A DNA stretch of 64,000 nt from Candidatus Zixiibacteriota bacterium (lineage in GTDB: Bacteria > Zixibacteria > MSB-5A5 > GN15 > FEB-12), in the NCBI GenBank assembly GCA_034439475.1, contig JAWXAN010000007.1:1-64000 (forward strand), given 5' to 3'. Each line of letters begins with the position of its first letter. Within the stretch, counting starts at the first letter, position 1. Below the pieces are notes generated by a model. It worked only from the letters and a program-made list of their open reading frames with translations, made no database searches and had not been told where the DNA came from. A program made the position numbers and the translations under genes. Shown here piece after piece: positions 16,788 to 25,674 of this stretch.

Positions 16788-18530
16788 ATGGCACGAAAAA
16801 GAATCGGCGATTTACTTGTTGATAAACGACTTATAAACGCCGCCCAGCTAAGTTCCGCTCTAACCGAGCAAAACACAACGGGCAAGCGTCTTGGGCAAAT
16901 TCTTGTAGATGCCAATCTGATTACCGAAGACCAGTTAATCGATACTGTTGCCGAACGGCTCGATATTCCCAAAATTTCTATCGAAGCTCTTGTTATTGAT
17001 GCTCAGGTCGTCCAGCGTGTCCCGGTGGAAATTGCCCGCCGGTATACCCTTATTCCGGTTTTCGCCAGCGGAAATACCCTAACCTTGGCCATGGCTGATC
17101 CCCTGAATATTATTGCCATAGACGAAATCAAATATCTCACTGCCTGCGACATCAAACGCGTCATTGCCAAAGCAAGCGAAATCCGCGAAGCCATCGACCG
17201 CTATTATTCGGTCACAGACACCCTCAATGAAATAATGGGTTCCTCCCGTGAGAGAGGCCGACCTTCCATAACCGACGAGCTTGCGGCTGAAACTCCCGTC
17301 GAGGCCGAGTCACCGATTATAAAACTTGTCAATCTTATCATCTCAAAAGCTGTCAAAGACCGGGCAAGCGATATTCATTTTGAGCCTGATGAGTCAATGC
17401 TGCGAGTTAGGTTTCGAGTACATGGCTCAATGCGCGAAGAAGCTGCGCCTCCAAAATCAATGCAAAATGAGTTCCTCTCACGAATAAAAGTCGCCGCTAA
17501 TCTTGACCTCTCGGAGAAGCGTCTTCCGCAAGACGGTCGAATGTCTGTCACGGTCGACGGTTCCATTATCGATCTGCGTGTTTCGACCCTGCCAACAATC
17601 CATGGCGAGAAAATTGTTATTCGAATTCTTGACCGTCGAAATCTCCAGCTCAGCTTTAAAGATTTAGGCTTCCGTGACAAAGTCTTCCAAGAATGGCTCA
17701 ACGTCATTCATAAACCAGAGGGGCTAATTCTTATAACGGGTCCGACCTCAAGCGGCAAGACCACGACTTTGTATACCACCCTTCAAGAAATTAATTCGAT
17801 CGAAAAGAATATCGTCACGGTCGAAGATCCAGTCGAGTATTCCCTCCCTTTGATAAATCAGATTCAGATCAATGAAAAGGCGGGACTGACCTTTCCCTCC
17901 GCGCTTCGTTCCATCCTCCGCCAAAATCCTGATATCATTATGATCGGTGAAATACGCGACGCGGAAACCGCCCGCATGGCAGTCAGATCGGCCCTGACCG
18001 GACAGATTGTCTTCTCAACCATTCATACCAACGATGCACCATCGACCATAGGTAGACTAATCGATATGGGCATTGAGCCATACCTGGTCGCCACCGCCCT
18101 CAAAGGTGTTCTCGCGCAAAGGCTGGTCAGAACTAACTGCTCGAACTGTACCGAAGACCACACTCCGTCCGATACATTGATTGCCCGGGCCGGACTCACA
18201 GGAATGCGCGAGGTGCTCAGCTTCCGCTATGGCAAAGGATGCCGGCAGTGCAAAGGGACTGGCTTCAAAGGAATGACCGGTATCTATGAATTCATTCAGG
18301 TAACGCCGGCCATGAGCGAAGCTATCCTGACCAATCAGAGCACAAACAGTATGCGCGATCTTGCCTACCGTCAAGGATATCTTCCGTTATTTGAGGCGGG
18401 ACTTGAAAAGCTTGCGACTGGTCAAATCTCGCTTGAAGAACTTCTCAAAGAGACGTCGAGTACGGATGACATTTCGTATTCCACCAGTGCTGGAATAATG
18501 CGGGAAAATATCGATGCCGTTAAATTATAA
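16788..18530 (+). CDS. Type II secretion/type IV pilus assembly ATPase (GspE/PilB)
   Basis: This cytoplasmic hexameric ATPase powers pilin polymerisation. The 580-residue protein has the GspE N1 domain (about 1-140), a linker, and the ATPase core with Walker A GPTSSGKTTT (318-327), Asp box EDPVEY (346-351), Walker B IIMIGEIRDAETA (383-395) and His-box TIHTNDA. A zinc knuckle of two CxxC pairs follows (CSNC at 451-454 and CRQC further on), as in GspE and PilB. It is the first gene of an eight-gene operon and overlaps the next by 17 bases. No PilT-type retraction ATPase is nearby. Confidence 0.96.
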   Translation: MARKRIGDLLVDKRLINAAQLSSALTEQNTTGKRLGQILVDANLITEDQLIDTVAERLDIPKISIEALVIDAQVVQRVPVEIARRYTLIPVFASGNTLTLAMADPLNIIAIDEIKYLTACDIKRVIAKASEIREAIDRYYSVTDTLNEIMGSSRERGRPSITDELAAETPVEAESPIIKLVNLIISKAVKDRASDIHFEPDESMLRVRFRVHGSMREEAAPPKSMQNEFLSRIKVAANLDLSEKRLPQDGRMSVTVDGSIIDLRVSTLPTIHGEKIVIRILDRRNLQLSFKDLGFRDKVFQEWLNVIHKPEGLILITGPTSSGKTTTLYTTLQEINSIEKNIVTVEDPVEYSLPLINQIQINEKAGLTFPSALRSILRQNPDIIMIGEIRDAETARMAVRSALTGQIVFSTIHTNDAPSTIGRLIDMGIEPYLVATALKGVLAQRLVRTNCSNCTEDHTPSDTLIARAGLTGMREVLSFRYGKGCRQCKGTGFKGMTGIYEFIQVTPAMSEAILTNQSTNSMRDLAYRQGYLPLFEAGLEKLATGQISLEELLKETSSTDDISYSTSAGIMRENIDAVKL

Positions 18531-19728
18531 ATATCGTGCAATGAGCCAAGATGGCTCCACTCTGCAAGGCGTCCTTTTCGCCCATAACTCTGAGCAAGTC
18601 GAACAGCACTTGGCCGAGCGCAATTTGCGGCCCATCCGCATTGAAGCCGTGTCCGCTCAAAGTTCCTCGTTTCTCTCATCCATGTTCAACAAAATCGACT
18701 ATGAAAAGTTGATTATGTTCACCAACGGCCTTTCGACCATGTACAAGGCCGGTATTCCGCTTGTGCGGGCGTTGTCGATTATCCGCATCGGCCCGGTCGA
18801 AGGTCGCTTTAACACGATCATCGATGAACTCCGATCTGCCGTTCAGTCTGGCAGGCAATTATCCGAAGCAATGAGCGACCACGCCGATGCCTTCTCAAGC
18901 GTCTATACTTCGTCCATAGCGGCAGGCGAAGAGTCCGGAAAACTCGAGTATACCCTCGATGAACTTGCTGTCATGCTCGAAGCCGAGATGGAAATAACCC
19001 GCCAGGTGAAATCGGCACTACGCTACCCCCTGATCGTTATCGCAGTACTGGCATTGGCCTTTATTGTCATCCTGACCTTTGTCGTGCCTCGTTTTGTAGA
19101 CTTCTTTGCGGCCTTCGATTCCGAGCTTCCCCTGCCCACACGGATATTGATTTACACCGGGGTCTTCTTCAAAAGCTATTGGTATCTCCTCCTTGCCCTT
19201 TGCGGATCGGCTATCTTCGGATTCAATAAACTCATCTCCCATGAGCCCGGCAGGTTATGGGTCGACCGCCAGCTTCTCAGGATTCCCATTCTTGGTGAAT
19301 TAATTATCAAAGGAAATGTAGCGCGCTTCTCCTTCATGTTTCGCATTCTCTTTCGCTCCGGCCTGCCTCTTGTCAACTGCCTACGCGTCCTTTCGTCAAC
19401 GGTCAAAAATGCCGCCCTTGGCCATGAGATAAAAAAACTCGAAGAACTATTCCGAAAAGGAAAAGACCTCGAATCTGCAACTGACACCTTCAAATGGTTC
19501 CCAAAACAAGCCCTGTACATGATGGCTATCGGGCTTGAGTCCGGAAGTCTTGAAACAATGTTAAACGAAATCGGGAGCCATTACGCCAAACAAGTCAGCT
19601 ACACCTCACGCCAGCTTACAGCCATTATAGAACCCTTGCTCACTGTCGTGCTTGGCGGCTTTGTGCTCCTAATCGCCTTGGCAATCTTTCTCCCTATGTG
19701 GAATCTGATCAAAGTCGTAGGGCAGTGA
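18514..19728 (+). CDS. Inner-membrane platform protein (GspF/PilC)
   Basis: The 404-residue protein contains two T2SSF cytoplasmic helical bundles (about 65-190 and 270-390), each followed by membrane segments (YPLIVIAVLALAFIVILTFV, WYLLLALCGSAIFGF and a last one near GGFVLLIALAIFLPMW). The conserved GxPLxxxL motifs appear as KAGIPLVRAL and RSGLPLVNCL. It couples the ATPase to the growing filament. It overlaps gspE and precedes the first pilin gene, a conserved order in compact type IV filament operons. Confidence 0.96.
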   Translation: MPLNYKYRAMSQDGSTLQGVLFAHNSEQVEQHLAERNLRPIRIEAVSAQSSSFLSSMFNKIDYEKLIMFTNGLSTMYKAGIPLVRALSIIRIGPVEGRFNTIIDELRSAVQSGRQLSEAMSDHADAFSSVYTSSIAAGEESGKLEYTLDELAVMLEAEMEITRQVKSALRYPLIVIAVLALAFIVILTFVVPRFVDFFAAFDSELPLPTRILIYTGVFFKSYWYLLLALCGSAIFGFNKLISHEPGRLWVDRQLLRIPILGELIIKGNVARFSFMFRILFRSGLPLVNCLRVLSSTVKNAALGHEIKKLEELFRKGKDLESATDTFKWFPKQALYMMAIGLESGSLETMLNEIGSHYAKQVSYTSRQLTAIIEPLLTVVLGGFVLLIALAIFLPMWNLIKVVGQ

Positions 19729-19802
19729 ATTCCTAAAGAATGTCTGAATTGCAGCCGATACTAAAAATGAAACAGCAAATAAACATATCTACAGGAGGAA
19801 TG

Positions 19803-20234
19803 ATGTCATTCTCAAGGATTTCTAACAAACGCGGTTTTACGCTTGTAGAACTTGTCATCATCATCGTGGTACTTGGCATTTTGGCCGCAGTCGCCATACC
19901 AAAGTACCAGGATCTCACCGGCCAGGCCAAAGACGCCGCGGGTCGCGCCACGCTTGGCTCACTCAGATCGGGTGTCTCTATTTTCTATGCGAATGCAGCC
20001 ATTACCACCGGTACTGCAAGCTGGCCGACACTCTCCGAGCTTGGAACGGTGAACACCGTGATGGCCACTTCCATCCCGAAAAACCCTTACCAAGTAAATG
20101 CCAACGCCCCTGACTCAATCGTAACTGGCGTTACAAGAGGGACCGTTGTCGGAACTCGCGGCGGTTGGGCCTACAAGCCAACGACAGGCGAAGTCTGGTT
20201 GAATACCAGCACAACAGGCGAAAACCTCTGGTAG
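19803..20234 (+). CDS. Type IV pilin, probable major subunit
   Basis: The 143-residue prepilin has a short basic leader ending in Gly, then FTLVELVIIIVVLGILAAVA, the class III signal with Phe+1 and Glu+5 cleaved by PilD. The C-terminal globular part is GspG-like in size. The second ATG of an ATGATG pair, four bases after a perfect AGGAGG, was chosen; this is the strongest ribosome site in the operon, in line with a major subunit. A longer frame from 19740 is not needed. The cognate peptidase is probably the A24 protein at 42425. Confidence 0.92.
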   Translation: MSFSRISNKRGFTLVELVIIIVVLGILAAVAIPKYQDLTGQAKDAAGRATLGSLRSGVSIFYANAAITTGTASWPTLSELGTVNTVMATSIPKNPYQVNANAPDSIVTGVTRGTVVGTRGGWAYKPTTGEVWLNTSTTGENLW

Positions 20235-20244
20235 AAGTTGCTCA

Positions 20245-20712
20245 ATGACAGCCTTCAACTCAAATCGTTTCTCTGGTCTCGATCAGGGTGGATTCACTCT
20301 GATCGAGATTGTTATTACCATGATTGTTGTGGGCATTCTGGCGGCTGTCGCCATACCCAAATTTTCCACTATGACTGATTCGTCAAAAATAATCGCAACC
20401 AAGGAAGAGTTGACCACACTCAAGAAGGGGATAATTGGAAACCCTGCAACCATTTCCGGTGGTGAGTTAATCGACCGCGGCTATGAAGGGGATAACGGAT
20501 TTGCTCCCTCCCAGCTTCTTGACCTTGCAAAAAAGCCCGACTCTGTTTCTCCATATAACCGCCTGACAAGACTCGGCTGGAACGGACCCTACATCGACAG
20601 TTCAGGCGGCGTTTACCTCAAAGATGCCTGGGGGAACAATTACATTTACTCCTTGAGTTCACGTTATATACTTTCGGTCAACGGAACCGACAGTATCAAG
20701 GTCACATTCTAA
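20245..20712 (+). CDS. Second prepilin, GspG-like pseudopilin
   Basis: The 155-residue protein has the prepilin signal GG|FTLIEIVITMIVVGILAAVA with Glu+5. It ends in the GspG-type segment WNGPYIDSSGGVYLKDAWGN then YIYSL, which in GspG forms the calcium-binding loop region. It lies ten bases after the first pilin and abuts the PilM-like gene directly. It may be either the core pseudopilin of a secretion filament or a minor pilin. The GspG-like ending favours a type II secretion-like machine. Confidence 0.9.
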   Translation: MTAFNSNRFSGLDQGGFTLIEIVITMIVVGILAAVAIPKFSTMTDSSKIIATKEELTTLKKGIIGNPATISGGELIDRGYEGDNGFAPSQLLDLAKKPDSVSPYNRLTRLGWNGPYIDSSGGVYLKDAWGNNYIYSLSSRYILSVNGTDSIKVTF

Positions 20713-22338
20713 GTGGCAAACAGCATGGATACTCCTTCAACAGACCAGCTTGAGAGCGAAATCAAAGAACTCTCAGCCGCAGTATCTCTCCCCGCTGATT
20801 CGTCAAACATAGAAATACCTCTCAAGGCCTCAAGAGACTTGGCTGTTGGCCGGCACCTGAGCTTTGCCATCAACGATGAATCAATCGAGATGGCGGCATC
20901 AATCCGCATCGCAGGCCGCACCAAATTGCTGACTGCCAGAAAATACACGTTCCCCTCATCAGACAACTCACGGGATCATCATAAATCTGAAACGCTTACA
21001 GCTATCAGCAATTTTGCCAAAGAGTATGGCGGACGAAAACCGATTATAACGCTCGTGGTCAGCGGGCCGAGCACTATCTCGCGCAATATGATAATGCCAA
21101 AGCTCAATGGGAAAGATCTTGACTCAGCCATTCTCTTTGAAGCCAAAAGACAAATTCCCTTTCGCATCGAAGATTGCTATTTCAGTTACCGTGTCATTTC
21201 CGAAATCAAAGGCCCCGCTCTATCAAAAGTGAAAGTTGCCCTTGTCGCCTGCCTCAAGAACCTTATTGACAAACAATTAGCGTTATTTGGTGAATTTAAA
21301 TTTGAAGTTGCGCGGATAGTTCATGGCCAGGAAGCGCTTGCCAATCTTCTCCCTTTTATTGGAGGATTCGATTCTTCAAAAAGCTACTCGTTGCTCGATA
21401 TTCAGAAGCACCGTTCGCTGATTTCGTATTACCGGGGTAATACTCTTGAGTTTTCACACATCATTTCCCTCGGCTCATCCTTTCTTGCCCATCGCGAAGA
21501 TGCCACCATGTTTGAATATTTCGCAGAGTCCCTTGCCGGTGAAATTCAGAATTCCATCGATTACTACACCGGCCAACACACAACCGGCTTCGGTAACTCC
21601 GTCTATGTCCATGGTGATCTATCGACCAGCAGCGAGTTTATTGACCTGCTGAGCGATAGGTTCGGATTTGATTTCAAACAATTTCCCGTCCAAGAACTTT
21701 CCTTTGGAAACTCAAAAAGCGAAGGTCTGAAATCTCTCCCCCTTTGCCTTGCCGCCGCTGCCCCGACAGTTGCCCGCATACGGCCCGCCAACCTCCTCCC
21801 CCCGATTCGACTTGCCAAGTTAGCGCTCAAAAAAATCAATCGGCTATGTGCCACTGCGCTTATCCTCGTCGTCATAAGTTTGACATTTGCACTCTTTTCG
21901 CAACAGCAACGGTTTGCTGACGCGCAGACCAATCATGAGACCCTCAAAATATCCGTAGCCGAACTGCAAAACTCTGAACTCTATAAAACCTACCATGCCC
22001 TCCAGAAGCAGATTGCCATGGACGAAGCCTATCTTCTGGCCGCCGAGGCCCCGCTGAGTTTTCTCGGAGAAAACCTCAAAGAGTTGAGCATTATCACACC
22101 GACTGGAATACGGTTGTATGACTTCGAAGCCCGCAATGACCAGACCGAACAAAATTTTTATTTCTCTGGCGTGGCTTCGTCTTTACTCACACCGCCCGAA
22201 ATAATGGTAGCCGAGTATGTTCAGATACTCGAAGCCTCGTTGTTCTATGAGAACGTCACAGTGGTTCGCTTTCATAAAAAGAAAGTCGGGGAACGTTTCG
22301 AGCTCGATTTTCAAATTGCCATGAAAGGCCGCGTATGA
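20713..22338 (+). CDS. Fused PilM-PilN (GspL-like) assembly protein
   Basis: The 541-residue protein starts at GTG, immediately after the preceding stop. Residues about 45-365 resemble the actin-like PilM/ComA domain (for example EAKRQIPFRIEDCYFSYRV). A single membrane helix follows at 378-396 (CATALILVVISLTFALF), then a coiled coil and a periplasmic PilN-like domain. A cytoplasmic actin-like domain joined to a periplasmic ferredoxin-like domain is the GspL arrangement, whereas type IV pilus systems usually encode PilM and PilN separately. The 3' end overlaps the PilO-like gene by ATGA. Confidence 0.85.
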   Translation: MANSMDTPSTDQLESEIKELSAAVSLPADSSNIEIPLKASRDLAVGRHLSFAINDESIEMAASIRIAGRTKLLTARKYTFPSSDNSRDHHKSETLTAISNFAKEYGGRKPIITLVVSGPSTISRNMIMPKLNGKDLDSAILFEAKRQIPFRIEDCYFSYRVISEIKGPALSKVKVALVACLKNLIDKQLALFGEFKFEVARIVHGQEALANLLPFIGGFDSSKSYSLLDIQKHRSLISYYRGNTLEFSHIISLGSSFLAHREDATMFEYFAESLAGEIQNSIDYYTGQHTTGFGNSVYVHGDLSTSSEFIDLLSDRFGFDFKQFPVQELSFGNSKSEGLKSLPLCLAAAAPTVARIRPANLLPPIRLAKLALKKINRLCATALILVVISLTFALFSQQQRFADAQTNHETLKISVAELQNSELYKTYHALQKQIAMDEAYLLAAEAPLSFLGENLKELSIITPTGIRLYDFEARNDQTEQNFYFSGVASSLLTPPEIMVAEYVQILEASLFYENVTVVRFHKKKVGERFELDFQIAMKGRV

Positions 22339-22907
22339 AAACCCGGCTGACTCTATTTTTAGGCATTACACTCGGTCTGATTGCAGCATGGTACCTCTTC
22401 CTCTTTGCCCCGGCGATGAATAACCAAAGCGCTCTTTTAGCTCAAGTCGCACAAACCGAATCCGAGTTGGCGCGGCTCAATCAGACTATGTTGGAAATAC
22501 CAACCTATTTGGAAAAACGAAACAACCTTCTCAACAGCCGCATCGTCCTGAACTCCAAACTCTTCGGCAAAGCTGAGATTTTGTCCATGCTCGGCGATAT
22601 TCGCGCGTGTGCGCGAGACGCCGGAATCAAGATAGTGGACATAACTCCGCCTGTCAGCGAGTTGCTTGCCATTCAGCAGGATGTTTCATCAGACAGTCTT
22701 ATTCCGCTCTTTATCAACCTTGGCTTACAGCTCAACGGCGATTTTTTCAGGCTTGGCAGATTTGTTGAGCAGATAGAACAATCCCCCTTTTTCAGAACTG
22801 CCAACAGTTGCGGAATTGTCCAGTCACCCCAATCAGAGCATGACCTCAACATGGCCATCAGTATGAGAGTCATTCTCGCCGGAAAAGAGGCGGCTCGTGA
22901 CCGATAA
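22335..22907 (+). CDS. PilO/GspM-like assembly protein
   Basis: The 190-residue protein has one N-terminal membrane segment (LFLGITLGLIAAWYLFLFAP), a coiled coil (about 28-65) and a periplasmic ferredoxin-like domain, the layout of PilO and GspM. It partners the PilN-like half of the preceding protein to form the inner-membrane alignment complex. It overlaps the genes on both sides (4 and 11 bases), which suggests translational coupling. Sequence signatures in this family are weak; the call depends strongly on position. Confidence 0.8.
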   Translation: MKTRLTLFLGITLGLIAAWYLFLFAPAMNNQSALLAQVAQTESELARLNQTMLEIPTYLEKRNNLLNSRIVLNSKLFGKAEILSMLGDIRACARDAGIKIVDITPPVSELLAIQQDVSSDSLIPLFINLGLQLNGDFFRLGRFVEQIEQSPFFRTANSCGIVQSPQSEHDLNMAISMRVILAGKEAARDR

Positions 22908-23361
22908 ACGTCGACAACTTCTGACCTATTCAGTTTGTGGAATAGCTGTGATATGGGCAGCGTTCAATTTCGAATTTGGCCCGCCAAAATCCCCAAATCA
23001 GCCAAATGCCGTGCTTGCGACAATCATTCCGATTTCAGACCAGGCAGGCAAAAAAGCCGACGATCTCCTTGCCGCTAAACTTGATGAGTTGCACATGCGA
23101 AACTGGGGAATGGATCCATTTCGATCAGGATTTCGAGCCTTTGCTCTTGAGCCAACTGATCCACTGCAGACAGTAAAGAAGCCGCAATGGATTGTCAATG
23201 GCATCCTCTACACTGCCTCTTCGCCCATCGCTTACATAAATCAGAAGCCCGTTAAAGTTGGCGACCATGTTCACAATGCCAGGGTTCTTGAAATTGGAAA
23301 GAAAGATGTCGTTCTCGAATTTGAAGGACGCCGGATACGGCTTTCGGTTAACCAAGGATAA
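22897..23361 (+). CDS. PilP/GspC-like inner-membrane to secretin connector
   Basis: The 154-residue protein begins with GTG and a membrane anchor (LLTYSVCGIAVIWAAF). It ends in a small beta domain of the homology-region type (WIVNGILYTASSPIAYIN, VKVGDHV, LEFEGRRIRLSVN) as found in PilP and GspC, which contact the secretin N domains. It sits between the PilO-like and secretin genes, as expected. PilP is normally a lipoprotein; this one has a transmembrane anchor as GspC does. Confidence 0.8.
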   Translation: MTDKRRQLLTYSVCGIAVIWAAFNFEFGPPKSPNQPNAVLATIIPISDQAGKKADDLLAAKLDELHMRNWGMDPFRSGFRAFALEPTDPLQTVKKPQWIVNGILYTASSPIAYINQKPVKVGDHVHNARVLEIGKKDVVLEFEGRRIRLSVNQG

Positions 23362-23366
23362 ATTAT

Positions 23367-24644
23367 ATGAATCGTGTAACACTCGCTCTCTTGACATGTC
23401 TTCTGCTCACAAGCGGAGGCTCAGCCAATCAATTGGATACCGCCGAGCGATTGTCGCTGGATCTGAATAAGGTCTCTCTCACTTCAGTGATCGCAATGCT
23501 TGCTGATCAATACAAGCTCAACATAGTCATTTCCGGCGCGCTCGAAGGGGAAGTCTCTTTGCGACTTGACAGCGTGAGTCTTGCAACTGCTCTCGACGCA
23601 ATTCTCTCTTCAAACGGGTATCGTTATTACATCAACGACGATGTAATTATTATCTCCGACGGAGAATCAACCTCTACCAATGAACTTGTTTCGCGTGTCA
23701 TCAGACTTAACTACCTCGAGCCCGAAGCCGCCCAGAAGGCATTACTGCCCCGACTCTCAGGCCGCGGCTCGGTTGTTATCCTCTCCCAACAAGCCGAGGA
23801 AACTGCTGCCGATGTGAGTCGTTTTACTTCCAACAGAATTGTTATCACCGACTATGCAACAGTCATAGACGGTCTCAGCGGTTTCATTGACGATATGGAT
23901 AGACCCGAACGGACAGTTCTTATCGAATGCAAAATAATCGAAACGAAGCTCGACTCGAATGATAAACTTGGATTTATATGGCCAAGCCAAACCAGCGCGA
24001 CAATCAGCGGCGCGGGTTCTTCGGCCAGCTCTGGCGGGACTACTACCGTAGGGAAAAGCGCCGCAGAGTATGATCTCGAGTCCGAAAGCTGGACATGGGG
24101 AAAGCTCTCAGTCGGTCAGGTCTCGCTGGTGTTGGATTTCCTCAAGCAAAACGGAAAAAGCAAACTCATCTCAAATCCTCGCATTACTGCTACCGAAAAT
24201 CATGAATCTGAAATAAAAGTCTCAACGATTATCCCGATCCAGACGCTCAACCGCTTTTCCGAAGGAGCAGTAATTCAAGACATTGTCAGTTTTCAGGATC
24301 AAGAGGTTGGGATTTCTCTCAAAGTAACTCCGCGAATTAATGAAGAAGGCAAGATAACGCTCGATGTCTTTCCTCAAATAGAAGATATTATCGGATTCAC
24401 TGGCCCCGCCAACAACCAGCGGCCTATCACGGCATCGCGCTCTATACGAACACGAATTACCGTTAACGACGGTGAGTCTGTCGCTTTGGGCGGTCTACTG
24501 AAAGAAGATGACATCAAAAGGGTATCACGCGTGCCATTGCTCGGCCACATACCGATCTTGGGACGTCTGCTCTTTACCAATACGAGCACAGAGAAATCGA
24601 CGACCGATTTGATAATTTTGATAACGCCAAGAATCGTTCAGTAG
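23367..24644 (+). CDS. Short secretin (PilQ/GspD family)
   Basis: The 425-residue outer-membrane pore protein has a signal peptide, an N0/STN-like domain (LSLDLNKVSLTSVIAMLADQ), one N1-type domain (VIRLNYLEPEAAQKALLP) and the secretin core with VPLLGHIPILGRLLF and a final TDLIILITPRIV, both family hallmarks. It is much shorter than usual PilQ or GspD (over 600 residues) because it lacks AMIN domains and extra N domains. AAGGA lies eight bases before the ATG. It is the last gene of the operon and converges on a MauE-like gene with no visible terminator between. Confidence 0.93.
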   Translation: MNRVTLALLTCLLLTSGGSANQLDTAERLSLDLNKVSLTSVIAMLADQYKLNIVISGALEGEVSLRLDSVSLATALDAILSSNGYRYYINDDVIIISDGESTSTNELVSRVIRLNYLEPEAAQKALLPRLSGRGSVVILSQQAEETAADVSRFTSNRIVITDYATVIDGLSGFIDDMDRPERTVLIECKIIETKLDSNDKLGFIWPSQTSATISGAGSSASSGGTTTVGKSAAEYDLESESWTWGKLSVGQVSLVLDFLKQNGKSKLISNPRITATENHESEIKVSTIIPIQTLNRFSEGAVIQDIVSFQDQEVGISLKVTPRINEEGKITLDVFPQIEDIIGFTGPANNQRPITASRSIRTRITVNDGESVALGGLLKEDDIKRVSRVPLLGHIPILGRLLFTNTSTEKSTTDLIILITPRIVQ

Positions 24645-25088
24645 CTAACGGCAATACATCCACTTGCGCGACCGACTGAAGACCATCTGCAATGTAAAGA
24701 GTATCATTCCGAAATCGAAAAGCAAGGCTTTCCATGCGCTGCCTGTCGCCGCTTTTGATGCCTTAAAACATCCGCAATCGATACTAAGTCCGCGCTGAAT
24801 AGCTGATGCCAGAGCGGCAATAAATACAAGCGTCAGCAAATTAGCCCATAGAACCGACCCTCGGTACCATATCCCAAAAATCAATCCCAGTCCAAGAAAC
24901 AATTCCAACCATGGCAGAATGAGCGCCATAACATTTATCGTATTTCCCAGCACAAGGTGATAAAACCAGATGGATTTTGCAAACGCGCCCGGTTCAACAA
25001 TTTTATATATGGAAGAATAAATAAAAATCCCGCCGATAAGCAGTCGAGAGAACATGGTCAGATAATCGTTGTCTATTATTCGACGCAT
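24645..25088 (-). CDS. MauE/DoxX-family redox-associated membrane protein
   Basis: The 147-residue protein has four membrane helices with the DoxX-like start (FSRLLIGGIFIYSSIYKI) and a conserved Cys pair in LSIDCGCFK before the last helix. That pair is typical of MauE and related proteins that support disulfide formation in periplasmic enzymes. It overlaps the 3' end of the rhodanese gene upstream by 13 bases, so the two form an operon. This supports a sulfur or thiol-redox role, though no methylamine dehydrogenase gene is present. Confidence 0.88.
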   Translation of the reverse strand: MRRIIDNDYLTMFSRLLIGGIFIYSSIYKIVEPGAFAKSIWFYHLVLGNTINVMALILPWLELFLGLGLIFGIWYRGSVLWANLLTLVFIAALASAIQRGLSIDCGCFKASKAATGSAWKALLFDFGMILFTLQMVFSRSRKWMYCR

Positions 25089-25591
25089 TCAGCCCTCTTT
25101 TCAAGCGTCAATCCGACCTTGGCCCACTCTCTCGCCCCTCCAAAAAATATCGAGACGCCCGTATAACCTTCCTGCTGAAGATTCCGCGCCAGATGAAGCG
25201 ACAAATCACACTCTTCACCCGAGCAAAAGACGATCATAAGGCGCTCTTTCGAGACCTGGGCTAATGTTGAATCAAAGTGAACTCCTAAATCTCCCTCAGG
25301 CAGATAGTCAAAGGGAATATGAATTGAGCCGGGGATTGTTCCGCAGTTGAATTCGGCCGTATCACGGGCATCGACAAAAAGCGAGGTTTTAGCCGTGAAT
25401 TCCATCTGTGCAACACTGATATCAATAAATGGCGGGTCTCCCTCTTGTGCCGAAGGCGGCACTATCGGCCCTTCTCCTGTCAACAATTCGCGGTAATCGC
25501 CTACAACATCGATTTTGTTGGGGGAAACAAGATTGATACCCAAGCCGAAGGCCGAGGAGATTAGAAAAAGATAAATAGCCTGCTTAAGCAT
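25076..25591 (-). CDS. Membrane-anchored or exported rhodanese-like protein
   Basis: The 171-residue protein has an N-terminal hydrophobic segment (AIYLFLISSAFGLGINLV), a signal anchor or signal peptide, then a single rhodanese domain with DARDTAEFNCGTIPGSIHIP (CH2A-type region) and the active-site loop VFCSGEECD with the catalytic Cys. It transfers sulfane sulfur or acts as a binding module, probably in the periplasm. It overlaps the MauE-like gene; the pair may handle thiol redox at the membrane. Confidence 0.9.
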   Translation of the reverse strand: MLKQAIYLFLISSAFGLGINLVSPNKIDVVGDYRELLTGEGPIVPPSAQEGDPPFIDISVAQMEFTAKTSLFVDARDTAEFNCGTIPGSIHIPFDYLPEGDLGVHFDSTLAQVSKERLMIVFCSGEECDLSLHLARNLQQEGYTGVSIFFGGAREWAKVGLTLEKRAECVE

Positions 25592-25674
25592 TGTGTCGGC
25601 TCACTGGTTTCGTATTCCGGCTGGTCCTCATTCCCCCATTATACTGCGAACCAGCAGAACGGTCGCATAAATCT

